Origin: Acidimicrobiaceae bacterium
GTDB lineage: Bacteria; Actinomycetota; Acidimicrobiia; Acidimicrobiales; Acidimicrobiaceae
DNA: 23,965 nucleotides
NCBI GenBank assembly: GCA_013044365.1
Contig: JABEUP010000169.1
Location: forward strand, 1-23,965
Direction: 5' to 3'
A model generated the notes under the pieces. It did no database searches and was not told the origin of the DNA. It was given only the letters and a program-made list of their open reading frames with translations. Shown piece by piece: positions 22,546 through 23,965 of the stretch (position 1 is the first letter of the stretch; every line of letters begins with the position of its first letter). The position numbers and the translations under genes were made by a program.

Positions 22546-22965
22546 ATGGCACAGACCTTCGAGAAGCCAAGTATCACTAGCGATTTGGCGAACGAGATCA
22601 TAAATGCCGCATCAAACAAGGCTGTCGAAATCGGTGTTCCTATGGTGATCGCAATTGTTGATGAATCTGGAATCTTAAAGGGATTTAAAAGGATGGATGG
22701 GGCCGCTCTTCTCAGTGTGGAAATTGCTCAGAATAAGGCATACACGGCGGTCAGCTTCGGGTTGTCAACCGATGCCTGGTTCGATTTCATTAAGAACGAT
22801 CCGCCTCTCAACACTGGTATCGTACACACTCCGCGCCTGGTGGTATTTGGCGGCGGATACCCAATCGTTGTGGGTGGAAAGATTATTGGGGGCATTGGCT
22901 GCTCGGGTGGTCATTACTCCCAAGACATGGAATGCGCTCAGGCTGGTTTAGCGGTGGTTGGCTAA
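22546..22965 (+). CDS. DUF336 protein (GlcG/HbpS-like)
   Basis: 139 residues. The family pattern is clear: ANEIINAASNKAVEIGVPMVIAIVDESG, KRMDGA, then QNKAYTAVSFG, and a glycine-rich end (FGGGYPIVVGGKIIGGIGCSGG). Relatives include GlcG of the glycolate locus and the haem-binding HbpS of Streptomyces, which senses redox stress; others belong to corrinoid or diol pathways, so the role is open. No signal peptide is present, unlike secreted HbpS. ATG 22546 is chosen because AAGGGGG at 22531-22537 lies 8 bases upstream; an in-frame TTG at 22516 would overlap that site. Confidence 0.85.
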   Translation: MAQTFEKPSITSDLANEIINAASNKAVEIGVPMVIAIVDESGILKGFKRMDGAALLSVEIAQNKAYTAVSFGLSTDAWFDFIKNDPPLNTGIVHTPRLVVFGGGYPIVVGGKIIGGIGCSGGHYSQDMECAQAGLAVVG

Positions 22966-22985
22966 AACTGGCTAGAGCCAGTTTT
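22964..22985 (+). terminator. Strong hairpin terminator at the DUF336 stop codon
   Basis: AAAACTGGC (22964-22972) and GCCAGTTTT (22977-22985) are exact reverse complements around a TAGA loop. The stem starts within the TAA stop codon, and A and T runs at either side would let it work in both directions. It separates the DUF336 gene from the downstream lyase-family gene. Confidence 0.85.
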
Positions 22986-23180
22986 GACGATGTCAGAGAT
23001 TTCCTTTCAACCTGTGATTTAGGGATTGCGGAGTCGCCATCAAGGTACCGGCCACCTGCTAGGGTCAGAAGTTGTCATTCTTTGCAGGTATCAATCGATA
23101 AGATTTCAGGTTTGCCGCCATTGGTTGTCGCTTGAGCTGGCACATCCTGGGCTGGAGCCGACGGGGAGGAAGAGCAATCA

Positions 23181-23965
23181 ATGGGAAAGCTAATGAGTCC
23201 AGGATCGAACCCGGGAGCGCGTCTCCGTGAACTGCTTGCCGGGCCGGAGCCACTGATGGCTCCCGGTGCGTTTGATGGTCTGAGTGCCCGGCTGATTGAG
23301 GAAGCCGGATTTGACGCTGTCTACATGACCGGATTCGGCGCTGCGGCCGCGATCTTAGGCAGGCCAGACGTTGGTCTATTAACAATGACTGAGATGGTGG
23401 ACCATGCCAGGCAGATTTCACAGGCGGTGAGTCCACTTCCTGTCATTGCCGATGCCGATACGGGTTACGGAAATCCGATCTCAGTCATTCGGACAATTCA
23501 GCAGTATGAACTGGCCGGGGTGGCGGGGTTCCATCTTGAAGACCAGGTGGCTCCTAAGAAATGTGGTCACATGGCGGGCAAAGAGGTGATTCCCCGCAAC
23601 GATATGGTCTCCAAGATCAAGGCAGCGGTGGACGCTAGAAGGTCAGCTGACTTTGTCATTATCGCTCGTACTGATGCCCGCGCCGTTGAAGGGCTGGAAT
23701 CAGCTTTGGATCGTGCCAAAAGCTATCGGGATGCCGGGGCGGACGTCCTGTTTATAGAAGCTCCTGAAGGTATCGGAGAAATAGAAGTGATTGCCAAGAC
23801 TTTTTCGGATATGCCGCTTTTGTATAACTGGGCCGAGGGTGGTAAAACGCCCCCGCTCACTTATGACGAGATCAGGCAACTCGGCTTCAAGATGATTATT
23901 TTCCCGGTGGGTGCACTGCTAAGTGCTACTCAGGCAATCAGAGAGGTCCTAAAGTCGCTTCGAGA
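23181..23965 (+). CDS. Isocitrate lyase/PEP mutase superfamily enzyme (methylisocitrate lyase- or oxaloacetate decarboxylase-like), 3' end cut by window edge
   Basis: 261 codons are visible with no stop. The superfamily motifs are present: APGAFDGLSARLIEEAGF, the Mg-binding DADTGYGN (D91, D93), ED at 120-121, and KKCGH (126-130), whose cysteine is the acid catalyst of isocitrate and methylisocitrate lyases and is absent from true PEP mutases. A C-C-bond lyase or decarboxylase acting on a 2- or 3-substituted malate-type acid is therefore most likely; the exact substrate cannot be read. GGAGGA at 23165-23170 is 10 bases before the ATG; ATG 23193 is an alternative start. The 195 bp between the terminator and this gene contain no clear promoter. 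Confidence 0.88.
   Translation, partial: MGKLMSPGSNPGARLRELLAGPEPLMAPGAFDGLSARLIEEAGFDAVYMTGFGAAAAILGRPDVGLLTMTEMVDHARQISQAVSPLPVIADADTGYGNPISVIRTIQQYELAGVAGFHLEDQVAPKKCGHMAGKEVIPRNDMVSKIKAAVDARRSADFVIIARTDARAVEGLESALDRAKSYRDAGADVLFIEAPEGIGEIEVIAKTFSDMPLLYNWAEGGKTPPLTYDEIRQLGFKMIIFPVGALLSATQAIREVLKSLR

Overview
The window looks like a chromosomal segment of an actinobacterium (Actinomycetota), probably a moderate-GC lineage such as Acidimicrobiia. Three blocks support this. The run DUF2342 metalloprotease-tilS-hpt-folE-folP-folB-folK-panC-coaX-lysS is the order known from Mycobacterium, without ftsH and panD. A SigR/RsrA-type redox sigma/anti-sigma pair is present. A pair of RCK (TrkA-type) genes lies divergent to an APC-superfamily permease, as in the mycobacterial ceoB/ceoC region. 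Base composition is near 50% GC. The phylum rests on synteny and protein family resemblance; the class is a guess.

Layout. (1) 1-4514, minus strand: two overlapping RCK-domain potassium regulators, then an MrfA/YprA-type repair helicase, then a HAD-IB hydrolase cut by the window edge. (2) 4634-7066, plus: a KimA-like APC-superfamily transporter with a C-terminal OB-fold-like domain fused on. (3) 7208-11699: topA, tmk, holB and tRNA-Thr(CGT). (4) 11884-12567: a small Phd/PIN (VapBC-type) toxin-antitoxin operon with an inverted repeat across its promoter and start codon, followed by about 270 bp without a convincing gene. (5) 12842-14026: SigR-like sigma factor, RsrA-like zinc anti-sigma, a terminator, then a 64-residue protein with a Cys4/His-type ligand set. 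Both sigR and the small gene have GGAAT-N18-GTT motifs at nearly the same distance from their ATG. (6) 14055-22343: DUF2342 metalloprotease, tRNA-Ile lysidine synthetase, hypoxanthine phosphoribosyltransferase, four folate genes, two coenzyme A precursor genes and lysyl-tRNA synthetase, tightly packed and mostly overlapping. (7) 22546-23965: a DUF336 (GlcG/HbpS-like) protein with a strong hairpin at its stop codon, then an isocitrate lyase/PEP mutase family enzyme cut by the window end.

How the genes fit together. Block 1/2 is a potassium module: cytosolic RCK sensors opposite a candidate proton-coupled potassium importer. Block 3 is replication housekeeping (supercoiling, dTTP supply, clamp loader). 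Block 5 looks like an autoregulated thiol-oxidative stress circuit that also controls a cysteine-containing small protein of unknown function; this is the most promising lead in the window. Block 6 supplies tetrahydrofolate precursors, salvaged purines and CoA precursors.

Translation starts are often non-ATG (GTG or TTG at about ten genes), so several starts are chosen from ribosome-binding sites and family length; alternatives are given in the entries.
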